From positions 1-13,177 of the forward strand of contig JAFZWC010000058.1 in assembly GCA_017617475.1 (NCBI GenBank): a DNA stretch of 13,177 nt, read 5' to 3'. The notes beneath the pieces are model-generated. The model made no database searches, was not told the origin of the DNA, and saw only the letters and a program-made list of their open reading frames with translations. The translations under genes and the position numbers were made by a program. Source of the DNA: Bacteroidales bacterium (GTDB taxonomy: Bacteria; Bacteroidota; Bacteroidia; Bacteroidales; UBA932). Shown one piece after another: positions 1 through 5,959 of this stretch; the stretch's first letter is position 1, and the number at the start of each line of letters is the position of its first letter.

Positions 1-43
1 CTACGTCCCGAACGTAGTGCGCTACCAACTGCGCTACATCCCG
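1..43 (-). tRNA. tRNA-Pro (anticodon CGG), 3' part cut off by window start
   Basis: Read on the minus strand, the 5' acceptor strand CGGGATG begins at 43. It is followed by TA, a D-arm with stem GCGC/GCGC, and a five-pair anticodon stem CTACG/CGTAG around the loop TTCGGGA, which gives anticodon CGG at 10-8. A C as first base is typical of bacterial proline tRNAs. The variable region, T-arm and 3' acceptor strand lie outside the window. The gene is downstream of the rpsT terminator, so it is probably a separate transcript or expressed by read-through; no promoter was recognised in the short gap (44-52). Confidence 0.88.
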
Positions 44-52
44 TCTTTAGAT

Positions 53-80
53 AAAAAACAAGCCCTTAGGCGAGCTTGTT
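53..80 (-). terminator. Intrinsic terminator of rpsT, overlapping its last codons
   Basis: On the minus strand a 7-bp stem AACAAGC (80-74) / GCTTGTT (63-57) encloses a 10-nt loop and runs into a T tract (58-53). The 5' arm consists of the Asn-Lys codons and the first base of the Leu codon near the end of rpsT, and the stop codon lies in the loop. The hairpin therefore sits inside the end of the gene rather than after it. Confidence 0.8.
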
Positions 81-320
81 AATGTAAACGGCAAGACCAC
101 TCTTGAGGTTGGCAGCCTTGTTTTTGTGGATAACTCCGATCTTGGCCAGTTTGTCAATCATTGCGTAGACCTTGGGAGCGTTCTCCTGGGCTGCTGCCTT
201 GTCGGTTGTGTTGCGGAGGTCGCGGATGGCGTTCCTCGTTGTTTTTGCATAATACTTGTTATGCAGGCGGTGACGCTCGCTCTGACGGGCGGCACGCGCG
301 GCGGATTTAGTGTTTGCCAT
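66..320 (-). CDS. rpsT: 30S ribosomal protein S20
   Basis: This is S20, a small basic protein that binds 16S rRNA and helps assemble the 30S subunit. The translation is 84 residues, the normal family length, with the characteristic start [18 protein letters not shown] and a Lys/Arg/Ala-rich helical body ending in NKLA. The start at 320 is chosen because it gives the canonical N-terminus. The frame stays open upstream to 458, but that extension would run through tRNA-Glu and is not coding. There is no Shine-Dalgarno sequence; the 20 nt before the ATG are almost all A and T, as is usual in this phylum. The gene follows the CCA end of tRNA-Glu by 20 nt and probably shares its promoter. A terminator is embedded in its 3' end. 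Identification is secure. Confidence 0.97.
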   Translation of the reverse strand: MANTKSAARAARQSERHRLHNKYYAKTTRNAIRDLRNTTDKAAAQENAPKVYAMIDKLAKIGVIHKNKAANLKSGLAVYINKLA

Positions 321-340
321 TATTTTATTTTTTTTATTTC

Positions 341-415
341 TGGTAGTGGGTAGGAGAATCGAACTCCTATTGCGGGAATGAAAATCCCGAGTACTAACCG
401 TTATACGAACCCACC
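341..415 (-). tRNA. tRNA-Glu (anticodon TTC), CCA encoded
   Basis: The minus strand from 415 to 341 folds as a complete tRNA. The acceptor GGTGGGT pairs with ACCCACT (a G-U pair at the end). A five-pair anticodon stem CGGGA/TCCCG carries the loop TTTTCAT, giving anticodon TTC at 382-380. The T-arm is AGGAG-TTCGATT-CTCCT. The discriminator A (344) is followed by an encoded CCA (343-341). Its promoter lies directly upstream, with the predicted transcription start only a few bases before the mature 5' end. The rpsT start codon is 20 nt downstream, so the tRNA and the S20 mRNA are probably made as one precursor. Confidence 0.96.
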
Positions 416-428
416 AAACTTGGGACTG

Positions 429-459
429 CAAAGGTAAGAAATTTTTCTTACCAAGCAAA
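429..459 (-). promoter_or_regulatory. Bacteroidota-type promoter for tRNA-Glu / rpsT
   Basis: On the minus strand a -33 box TTTG (459-456) and a -7 box TACCTTTG (436-429) are separated by 19 nt, matching the Bacteroidota consensus TTTG-N19-21-TAnnTTTG. The start of transcription would fall close to the tRNA 5' end at 415. Confidence 0.82.
433..452. repeat. Inverted repeat (9-bp arms, 2-nt spacer) inside the tRNA-Glu promoter
   Basis: The arms are GGTAAGAAA (433-441) and TTTCTTACC (444-452). The repeat fills most of the spacer between the -33 and -7 boxes, and one arm runs into the -7 box. It could be a regulator binding site, or a weak terminator hairpin for the lipoprotein operon that ends at 467, since the next bases on that strand are TTTG. 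No function can be assigned from sequence alone. Confidence 0.7.
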
Positions 460-466
460 ATTATTT

Positions 467-1471
467 TTAATCTTTTTCGGCACTATCCCATTCAAACGAA
501 TAGAGCAGCGATTCCACCTGGCGGAGGTACTGTCTCTTGTCGTATCTGGGGGCAAATACAAAGGCCTCCAGCACTATGATGTCCTTTCCGTCGCGGCTGT
601 AGAAAGAGTGGGAAACGAAGGGGCCTCCCATGAAATCGCCGTGGACTTCCCAGAAACCGCGGGTCTCCATGAAATCGCGTCCCTTGTAGCGCAGGGAGCG
701 GGTTGTGGGCTCCTGGGCGGTGGATGTGGTCATGTAGGAACCGTCGAACATGCCGGGCACGTTGGCCTTCATAATCTCGTTCCGGGTGGCTATCATGTTC
801 TCCAGGGAGAAGACATCGGCCCCCTGGGCGGGGTACTTGTAAATGAGCACCGTCTGGTTGGTGTACTGCTTCTCGTCGGCAATCCAGACGAAGTCGTCCG
901 TGAACTTGCGGCAGCGGTAGCCGCTGGGGAAATGGATGATGCCACCCGTAACCTTCTTCACCGGCTCCCGGAGGACAACCTCTTCATAGAGTTTGGCATT
1001 GGCGATGATGCGGTCCCGCTCGCTCTGCTCGAAGAATTCGGAGATGGTGGCGGCCGATTCATTGAACAGGGCCAGGGCCTCGTCGGCATCGGCGGCATTG
1101 ATCTGCACCACGGCCTGGGGTTGGGCCCACAGGTTGTTCTTGTACACCACGCCGTTGGTCTGGTTCTGGGGATTGATGTTAATCATGAGCATGTTCCGGT
1201 GCATCTTGAACATGCTGTTGAAGGCGGCCGCGGGGACGTTGGAGAGGTTGAAAAGGGGCTCCCGCTGGGCCAGATAAGGAGTATCCATGGCCAGCACCTC
1301 GCGGATGGCCACGCCCAGATTACCCTCCCACTGCTCTCGTTCAATAATCACCAGCACCTCGCCGGCTTTGCCGCTCACGTTGGGGAGAAGGGTCTTCTTG
1401 TTTCCCTGTTTGCAACCCATCAGGGACAGGACACAGGCCACCAGGACCATCAGTCTGGAAATATGTTTCAT
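467..1471 (-). CDS. DUF4837-type lipoprotein, function unknown
   Basis: The 334-residue protein has a lipoprotein signal peptide: a hydrophobic segment after MKHISR and a lipobox ending LMGC with the acylated Cys at residue 20. It is therefore probably anchored in the cell envelope. The remainder is a soluble domain with regularly spaced aromatic and charged residues, including a long stretch rich in Asn around residues 90-115, and no recognisable catalytic motif. Overall sequence and length fit the Bacteroidota-restricted DUF4837 family, recognised from memory rather than by a search. The gene starts 2 nt after the rseP stop and is the last gene of the M23-dxr-rseP operon. Co-transcription with rseP hints at an envelope role, but this is inference. 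The start at 1471 gives a normal signal peptide. Confidence 0.82.
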   Translation of the reverse strand: MKHISRLMVLVACVLSLMGCKQGNKKTLLPNVSGKAGEVLVIIEREQWEGNLGVAIREVLAMDTPYLAQREPLFNLSNVPAAAFNSMFKMHRNMLMININPQNQTNGVVYKNNLWAQPQAVVQINAADADEALALFNESAATISEFFEQSERDRIIANAKLYEEVVLREPVKKVTGGIIHFPSGYRCRKFTDDFVWIADEKQYTNQTVLIYKYPAQGADVFSLENMIATRNEIMKANVPGMFDGSYMTTSTAQEPTTRSLRYKGRDFMETRGFWEVHGDFMGGPFVSHSFYSRDGKDIIVLEAFVFAPRYDKRQYLRQVESLLYSFEWDSAEKD

Positions 1472-1473
1472 AA

Positions 1474-2772
1474 TCAGTGTATTAGTCTTGCGATATCGTT
1501 TCCGAATGCCAGGAACATCAGCAGCAATAACAATGCCATTCCTATCAGCTGGGCCACCATGAGGAAGCGGTCGCTGGGCTTTCGGCCCGTAATCATCTCA
1601 TAGAGGCAGAAAACGATGTGTCCGCCGTCCAGGGCGGGGATGGGCAGCAGGTTCATTACGCCCAGCATAATGGACAGAAGGGCAAGGATATACAGGAACT
1701 GGTGCCAGTTCCAGCTGGAAGGAAACACCTGGCCGATGGCCACGAAACTGCCCACGGACTTGTATGCCCCGGTAGAGGGGGTTGCCACCAGCCGCAGGTC
1801 CCTCAGATAACCCGTAACGGTATCCCAGGCAAGGGCGCAGCCTGCGGGAACACATTGGACAAGGTTATAGGTGCGGTGCTCCATGGCAATATTGCGGGGA
1901 TACACTCCCAGCATACCCAGGGAATCTACCTGAAGCGTCATGGACAGGCTGTCGCCGGAACGGATAACCGTAACGGGAAGCGCTTCTCCGGGATGGGCCC
2001 GGAGTACCTTCTGGGCGTCCTGCAGGTAGGGAGCGTCTATACCGTTCACCGCAACAATCTGGTCCCCGCGCAGAAGGCCAGCCCCTGCATTCCGGGACGT
2101 AACCATCACACTGTCAATCACAAATGGCAAGGCAATATCAAACATACCCGGCGTATTCACCACGGCGCCCATCAGGGACTGGTCCATGTAGAGGGTGAGG
2201 GTATCGGCCCCGCGGAGCACCTGCACCTGCCTTACCTGACGGCGGGCCAGATCGGCCTGGAGATTCAGGAAGTCCGTGGGGACGTAGTCGTCGTAGCGGA
2301 GGATGCGGTCGCCGGTGCGGAAACCCAGTTCCTCGCCCAATTCGTTCACGTAGACGGGACTGTCGTTGGGGATGTAATTGTCGCCCCAGATGGCCAGGAT
2401 GGCGCAGAACAGGACTATAGCCAGGAGGAAGTTGTTGAGCACGCCGCCGGACATCACAAACAGCCTTTGCCAGGCGGGCTTGGAACGGAACTCCCAGGGC
2501 TGCGGGTCCTTCTTGAGCGCTTCCGTATCCATGGATTCGTCCACCATGCCGGCAATCTTGCAATAGCCGCCCAGGGGTAGCCAGCCAATGCCGTACTCGG
2601 TATCGCCGATCTTCTTGGAGAAAAGCTTGACGCCGCCGATATCGAAGAACAGGAAGAACTTGTCTACCTTGATATGGAACACGCGGGCCCAAAAGAAGTG
2701 CCCCGCCTCGTGGATGAGGATGAGCACCGACAAAGCCAGGATAACCTGGAGGGTTTTCATGAGAACAATCAT
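1474..2772 (-). CDS. rseP: RseP-family site-2 zinc metalloprotease
   Basis: This is an intramembrane protease of the S2P/RseP family, which cuts transmembrane substrates such as anti-sigma factors and remnant signal peptides in the inner membrane. The 432-residue translation has the zinc motif HEAGH at 21-25 in the first membrane helix. A conserved GGY/MSGG region lies at about 68-110. Two PDZ-like domains follow, a weak one at about 150-200 and a clear one at about 228-282 (GLLRGDQIVAVNG). The third zinc ligand is Asp382 in NLLPIPALDGG, and the C-terminus is hydrophobic. All catalytic residues are present. The start at 2772 overlaps the dxr stop as ATGA, implying translational coupling; an ATG at 2760 (MKTLQ) is a possible alternative. 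Whether its substrate is an anti-sigma factor here is unknown. Confidence 0.94.
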   Translation of the reverse strand: MIVLMKTLQVILALSVLILIHEAGHFFWARVFHIKVDKFFLFFDIGGVKLFSKKIGDTEYGIGWLPLGGYCKIAGMVDESMDTEALKKDPQPWEFRSKPAWQRLFVMSGGVLNNFLLAIVLFCAILAIWGDNYIPNDSPVYVNELGEELGFRTGDRILRYDDYVPTDFLNLQADLARRQVRQVQVLRGADTLTLYMDQSLMGAVVNTPGMFDIALPFVIDSVMVTSRNAGAGLLRGDQIVAVNGIDAPYLQDAQKVLRAHPGEALPVTVIRSGDSLSMTLQVDSLGMLGVYPRNIAMEHRTYNLVQCVPAGCALAWDTVTGYLRDLRLVATPSTGAYKSVGSFVAIGQVFPSSWNWHQFLYILALLSIMLGVMNLLPIPALDGGHIVFCLYEMITGRKPSDRFLMVAQLIGMALLLLLMFLAFGNDIARLIH

Positions 2773-3917
2773 AGGGCCGATATCCTCCTCTGGGCCTGGG
2801 CATAGGCCTCCTCATGGGTGGCAAAGATATCGTCCAGGGCCGGCTGACGCACGAAGGAAGTGCTGGCCATGACGGCCGAAATCACCTCCGGAATATCGTA
2901 GAAACGGATTTTGTCTTGCAAATAGGCGGCCACGGCGGCCTCGTTGGCGGCATTCATGGCGCAAGGGATATTGCCCCCCAGGCCGATGGCGTCAAACGCC
3001 AGCTGCAGGCAAGGGAACTTGTCCCGGTCGGGCTCGAAGAACGTAAGGGAGCCCAGGGTGCCGAAGTCCAGCCTCTTCCCTTCCAGCGGAAGGCGGGTGG
3101 GATAGGCCAGGGCCAGGGCTATGGGAAGGCGCATGTCCGGACAGCCCAGCTGGGCCATCACCGCGCCGTCTTCAAACTCTACCATGGAATGGATCACAGA
3201 CTCCGGATGCACCACCACGTGAATCTGGGAAGCCTCCACGCCAAACAGCCATTTGGCCTCAATAACCTCGAAGCCCTTGTTCATCATGGTGGCCGAATCT
3301 ATGGTGATTTTGGCCCCCATATCCCATTTGGGATGCTTGAGCGCCTGCGCCTTGGTGGCCGATGCTATCTTGTCTTTCTCCCAGGTGCGGAAAGGCCCAC
3401 CGGAAGCGGTGAGATGAAGCTTGCTCACGGGGTTGCCGTCGGCCCCCAGCAGGCACTGGAAGATGGCGGAATGCTCGGAGTCTACGGGGTATATGGGCGC
3501 CTTGCAGCGGGCGGCCTCCCCCATTACAAGCGAACCGGCGGCCACCAGCGTTTCCTTGTTGGCCAAAGCGATGGTTTTACCGGCACGGACGGCCGCGAGC
3601 GTAGGTTTGAGCCCGCTGAAGCCCACCATGGCGGCCACCACCACATCCACTTCGGGAGCCTGCACCAGGGCGCAGGCGGCATCAATGCCCAGGCATACGT
3701 CCACCCCGGGAAGGGCGTCCTTAACCTGCTGGAACTTTTCGGGATTGCAGATGACCACATGCGGAACCTGGAAGGCCCTGGCCTGTTCAATGAGCAGATC
3801 GGAACTGTTGTTGGCCGAAATCATGAACACGCTGAACTTGTCCGGGTGCTGCCGCACCACATCCAGCGTCTGGGTTCCAATGGAACCGGTAGAACCTAAT
3901 AGCGCGACCCTCTTCAT
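2769..3917 (-). CDS. dxr: 1-deoxy-D-xylulose 5-phosphate reductoisomerase
   Basis: Dxr converts 1-deoxy-D-xylulose 5-phosphate to 2-C-methyl-D-erythritol 4-phosphate with NADPH, the committed step of the MEP isoprenoid pathway, in the cytoplasm. The 382-residue protein has the NADPH-binding GSTGSIG at 8-14 and ALANKETLVAAG at 117-128. Metal ligands Asp146 and Glu148 lie in VDSEHSAIFQ. The substrate loop is TASGGPFR at 170-177, followed by TIDSATMMNKGFE at 205-217 with Glu217 as the third metal ligand. A C-terminal helical domain contains MNAANEAAV. Length is normal and all key residues are intact. The gene overlaps the M23 gene upstream (TGATG) and rseP downstream (ATGA), so it sits mid-operon. 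Its product feeds undecaprenyl carrier synthesis, which links it to its envelope-related neighbours. Confidence 0.97.
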   Translation of the reverse strand: MKRVALLGSTGSIGTQTLDVVRQHPDKFSVFMISANNSSDLLIEQARAFQVPHVVICNPEKFQQVKDALPGVDVCLGIDAACALVQAPEVDVVVAAMVGFSGLKPTLAAVRAGKTIALANKETLVAAGSLVMGEAARCKAPIYPVDSEHSAIFQCLLGADGNPVSKLHLTASGGPFRTWEKDKIASATKAQALKHPKWDMGAKITIDSATMMNKGFEVIEAKWLFGVEASQIHVVVHPESVIHSMVEFEDGAVMAQLGCPDMRLPIALALAYPTRLPLEGKRLDFGTLGSLTFFEPDRDKFPCLQLAFDAIGLGGNIPCAMNAANEAAVAAYLQDKIRFYDIPEVISAVMASTSFVRQPALDDIFATHEEAYAQAQRRISAL

Positions 3918-4762
3918 CAGAACTTTATGAATTGCGTGGGATCCATGGCCTGGCCCTCGTACCAGAGTTCGAAGTGGAGGTGGTCTCCCTTGGTGAGGGA
4001 TTCAGATTCCGCCACCAGGCCTATGGGCGTACCGGCCTTCACCACATCTCCCTGCCCGTGCAGGAGCTTCTGGTTATGCTTATATAGGGACAGGATGTCT
4101 CCGGCGTGTTGGATTACAATGAGATAACCGTCTTCGGAATCCCAGGAGGTGTGCACCACGGTGCCATCCAGCACGGCAGTAACCATGCTGCCGGCCGGGG
4201 CCGTAATGTCAATATACGGATGAAGCGTACGCTCAAAGCCCTCAGAAACCACCCCTTTCACGGGCGGGAAGAAGGACAGGGCCTCCATGGGAAGATTCTT
4301 CCTGGGAGCGTCGCCCACGTTAAACTGTTCCTGTGTGAGGACGTCGGCCCTAAGGAGGGAATCCTTTATGGCGTAATACTGGGCGTCGGTAATATTGCGG
4401 CTGCCCTCGCTGCCCAGCATGATGCTGTCCTGACGGATGGGGGCTTCCCCGGCCACTATTCGGCGCAGATTCTCCGAGTACAGTTCCCACTGCAACAGGC
4501 GCATTTCCAGCGAATCTATCTTCTGGGCGTTCTGTACGGCCTGCCGGCGGGTTTGGGCACTGGGGTAGCCGGGAATGAAGGTGCGCATGGGGGTGTAAGC
4601 CACCAGCACGAAGAAGGCTACCATAGCCACCACAATGCCCGACACCAGGGCTCCTATGAATATGGGACGGGTGAACCGCACACTCCACAAGCGCTCGTGA
4701 GAGACGGCGTCAATGAGCGACAGGCGATAGTTGCGCGTGTTCTTATTATCTGATTTCTCCAT
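3917..4762 (-). CDS. Membrane-anchored M23 (LytM-type) peptidase
   Basis: The product is 281 residues: a short cytoplasmic N-terminus, one transmembrane helix at about 34-56, a charged helical stretch at about 70-105 that may be a short coiled coil, and a C-terminal M23 domain from about 165. Zinc ligands of the LytM fold are visible as His181 and Asp185 (HPYID) and His263 in HLHFE; His229 in YKHN and His261 complete the active site, so it is likely active rather than an EnvC/NlpD-like activator. Such enzymes cut peptidoglycan cross-bridges. The start at 4762 (MEKSDNK) is chosen because the longer open frame, to 4882, runs back through the divergent ruvX promoter and coding region. It is the first gene of the dxr-rseP operon, sharing one base with dxr. 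Its exact cell-wall role is unknown. Confidence 0.88.
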   Translation of the reverse strand: MEKSDNKNTRNYRLSLIDAVSHERLWSVRFTRPIFIGALVSGIVVAMVAFFVLVAYTPMRTFIPGYPSAQTRRQAVQNAQKIDSLEMRLLQWELYSENLRRIVAGEAPIRQDSIMLGSEGSRNITDAQYYAIKDSLLRADVLTQEQFNVGDAPRKNLPMEALSFFPPVKGVVSEGFERTLHPYIDITAPAGSMVTAVLDGTVVHTSWDSEDGYLIVIQHAGDILSLYKHNQKLLHGQGDVVKAGTPIGLVAESESLTKGDHLHFELWYEGQAMDPTQFIKF

Positions 4763-4771
4763 AAAAATGCT

Positions 4772-4779
4772 TACCTTTG
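4772..4779 (+). promoter_or_regulatory. -7 box of the ruvX-def promoter
   Basis: TACCTTTG matches TAnnTTTG exactly and lies 9 nt before the ruvX ATG, so transcription would start at or within a few bases of the start codon. The -33 position, inside the divergent M23 gene at 4749-4752, reads TCTG and is a weak match at 19-nt spacing. Confidence 0.65.
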
Positions 4780-4788
4780 TAAATTGTA

Positions 4789-5280
4789 ATGGACAGATAC
4801 ATCGGCATAGATTACGGACGCAAACGAACGGGGATTGCCGCCAGCGACCCTCTGGGGATCTTTGCCTCTGCCCTGGATACAATTGATTCTACAAAGTTAA
4901 TAGAATATCTCAAAAATTACGCCACCGGCGAGAGAATCCTTGCCTTTGTAGTGGGGTATCCGGTGAACATGGACGGCAAGCCTTCCGAGGCACAGGCCGA
5001 TGTAGACGTGTTCCTGAAACAGCTGGGCAAAGCCTTCCCCGGGGTGCCCGTACAGCTGGAAGACGAGCGCTTCACCTCGGTGCTGGCGCAGCGGGTGATG
5101 ATAGACGGCGGCATGAAGAAAAGCGACCGGCGGGAGAAGGGTTCGGTAGACCGCATATCAGCCGCCCTTATCCTCCAGAGCTATCTGGACCGCATAAACG
5201 GCAGTGTCGGCCTGGGAGGCATCGACCCCCTGAGCGTTCCGGACAGCCTGTCCAAAAACAAGACAAGACGAAAGAAATGA
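4789..5280 (+). CDS. ruvX: Putative pre-16S rRNA nuclease / Holliday junction resolvase-like YqgF
   Basis: This is a member of the RNase H-fold YqgF/RuvX family, which matures the 5' end of 16S rRNA in E. coli and was earlier proposed as a Holliday junction resolvase. The 163-residue protein shows the family motifs: GIDYGRKRTGIA with catalytic Asp8, VVGYPVNMDG at 54-63, EDERFTS at 91-97, and KGSVDRISAALILQSYL with Asp121. It is about 20 residues longer than the typical 138-residue protein because of a C-terminal tail ending in the basic KNKTRRKK. The ATG is only 9 nt after a -7 box, so the mRNA may be leaderless or nearly so. The stop overlaps the def start as ATGA, indicating a two-gene operon with translational coupling. 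Confidence 0.93.
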   Translation: MDRYIGIDYGRKRTGIAASDPLGIFASALDTIDSTKLIEYLKNYATGERILAFVVGYPVNMDGKPSEAQADVDVFLKQLGKAFPGVPVQLEDERFTSVLAQRVMIDGGMKKSDRREKGSVDRISAALILQSYLDRINGSVGLGGIDPLSVPDSLSKNKTRRKK

Positions 5281-5831
5281 TAAAGCCCATTTACCTCTAC
5301 GGCGCACCTGTGCTGCGCGAAACCGCCAAGCCGGCCGATTTAAAAGACAAGGATGGTATTGCATCCCTGGTGCAAGACCTCAAGGACACGCTGGTGAAGG
5401 CCGACGGCTGCGGCCTGGCCGCCCCGCAGATTGGGGTAAGCCTCCGCGTGGTCATCGTGGACGGTGATGTGGTTTCAGACACCTATCCTTACTTGAAGGG
5501 CTTCCGCCGCACCCTCATCAATCCGGAAATCCTGGAAGAGAGCGAAGAGCAGGTCACCTACTCCGAAGGCTGCCTTTCCATCCCCAACATCTACTGCGAC
5601 GTGGTGCGTCCCAAAAAGATAAAGGTCCGCTACTATAACGAAGACCTGGTGGAAATGACCGAAGAGTTTGACAACTTCGCCTGCCGCATGATCCAGCACG
5701 AACTGTCCCACCTGGACGGTGACCTCTTCACCGACCACGCCGCCCCCATCCGCAAAAAGATGCTCTCCAGCAAGCTGCAGAACATCTCCAAGGGTAAGGT
5801 ACACCCCCATTACAACTCTAAGCTGAAATAG
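5277..5831 (+). CDS. def: Peptide deformylase
   Basis: Def removes the formyl group from the N-terminal methionine of nascent proteins, using a metal ion in the cytoplasm. The 184-residue protein carries the three family motifs: GCGLAAPQIG at 44-53, EGCLSIP at 97-103 with metal ligand Cys99, and QHELSHLDG at 140-148 with ligands His141 and His145 and catalytic Glu142. The third motif normally reads HExDH; here the Asp is Ser144, a change outside the catalytic trio. Length fits the family, including the C-terminal extension common in Bacteroidota. The start overlaps the ruvX stop (ATGA). The TAG stop at 5829-5831 lies in the left arm of a 30-bp inverted repeat, so the gene end may have been set by insertion of that element. 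Confidence 0.95.
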   Translation: MIKPIYLYGAPVLRETAKPADLKDKDGIASLVQDLKDTLVKADGCGLAAPQIGVSLRVVIVDGDVVSDTYPYLKGFRRTLINPEILEESEEQVTYSEGCLSIPNIYCDVVRPKKIKVRYYNEDLVEMTEEFDNFACRMIQHELSHLDGDLFTDHAAPIRKKMLSSKLQNISKGKVHPHYNSKLK

Positions 5832-5959
5832 CAGAAGAGGCATAGCCTCCAGAAACCCCTCCGCTTCGCTACGGCCCTCCCACCGACTTCGTCGGCGGGC
5901 CCCTCCCTCTAATCGCCGCGGGTGGCTAAGGTTTCTGGAGGCTATGCCTCTTCTGCTAT
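5828..5959. repeat. 132-bp element with 30-bp perfect inverted repeats between convergent genes (possible MITE/REP-like element and bidirectional terminator)
   Basis: Bases 5828-5857 are the exact reverse complement of 5930-5959. The 72-nt interior is GC-rich. It holds a hairpin at 5879-5899 (stem CCGAC/GTCGG around TTC, extended by CCC/GGG across one mismatch), a CCGCGG palindrome and three CCCTCC-like direct repeats. Each arm also contains its own palindrome GAGGC-ATA-GCCTC (5837-5849, with mirror 5938-5950). The bases TA occur at both outer ends (5829-5830 and 5957-5958), and both neighbouring genes end in TAG at the element border. Transcripts from either side would form a very stable stem-loop, so it can act as a bidirectional terminator although no T tract follows. 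No transposase is encoded. Family membership was not checked. Confidence 0.85.

Noticed and set aside
321..458. N-terminal extension of rpsT to an ATG at 458
   Set aside because: The extension would translate tRNA-Glu and its promoter; the start at 320 gives the canonical S20 N-terminus and length.
608..1603. Open frame of 331 codons on the plus strand opposite the DUF4837 gene
   Set aside because: His/Gly/Val-rich antisense shadow without domain motifs; the minus-strand gene has a proper lipoprotein signal and operon context.
4763..4882. 40-codon extension of the M23 peptidase to an ATG at 4882
   Set aside because: It overlaps the ruvX start and promoter and gives an Arg/Cys-rich stretch unlike the family; the start at 4762 puts the membrane helix at the normal place.
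5858..5929. CCCTCC-like repeats inside the inverted-repeat element considered as CRISPR or tandem repeat array
   Set aside because: The repeats are 6-7 bp with irregular spacing and there is no conserved 20-40 bp unit or spacer pattern.
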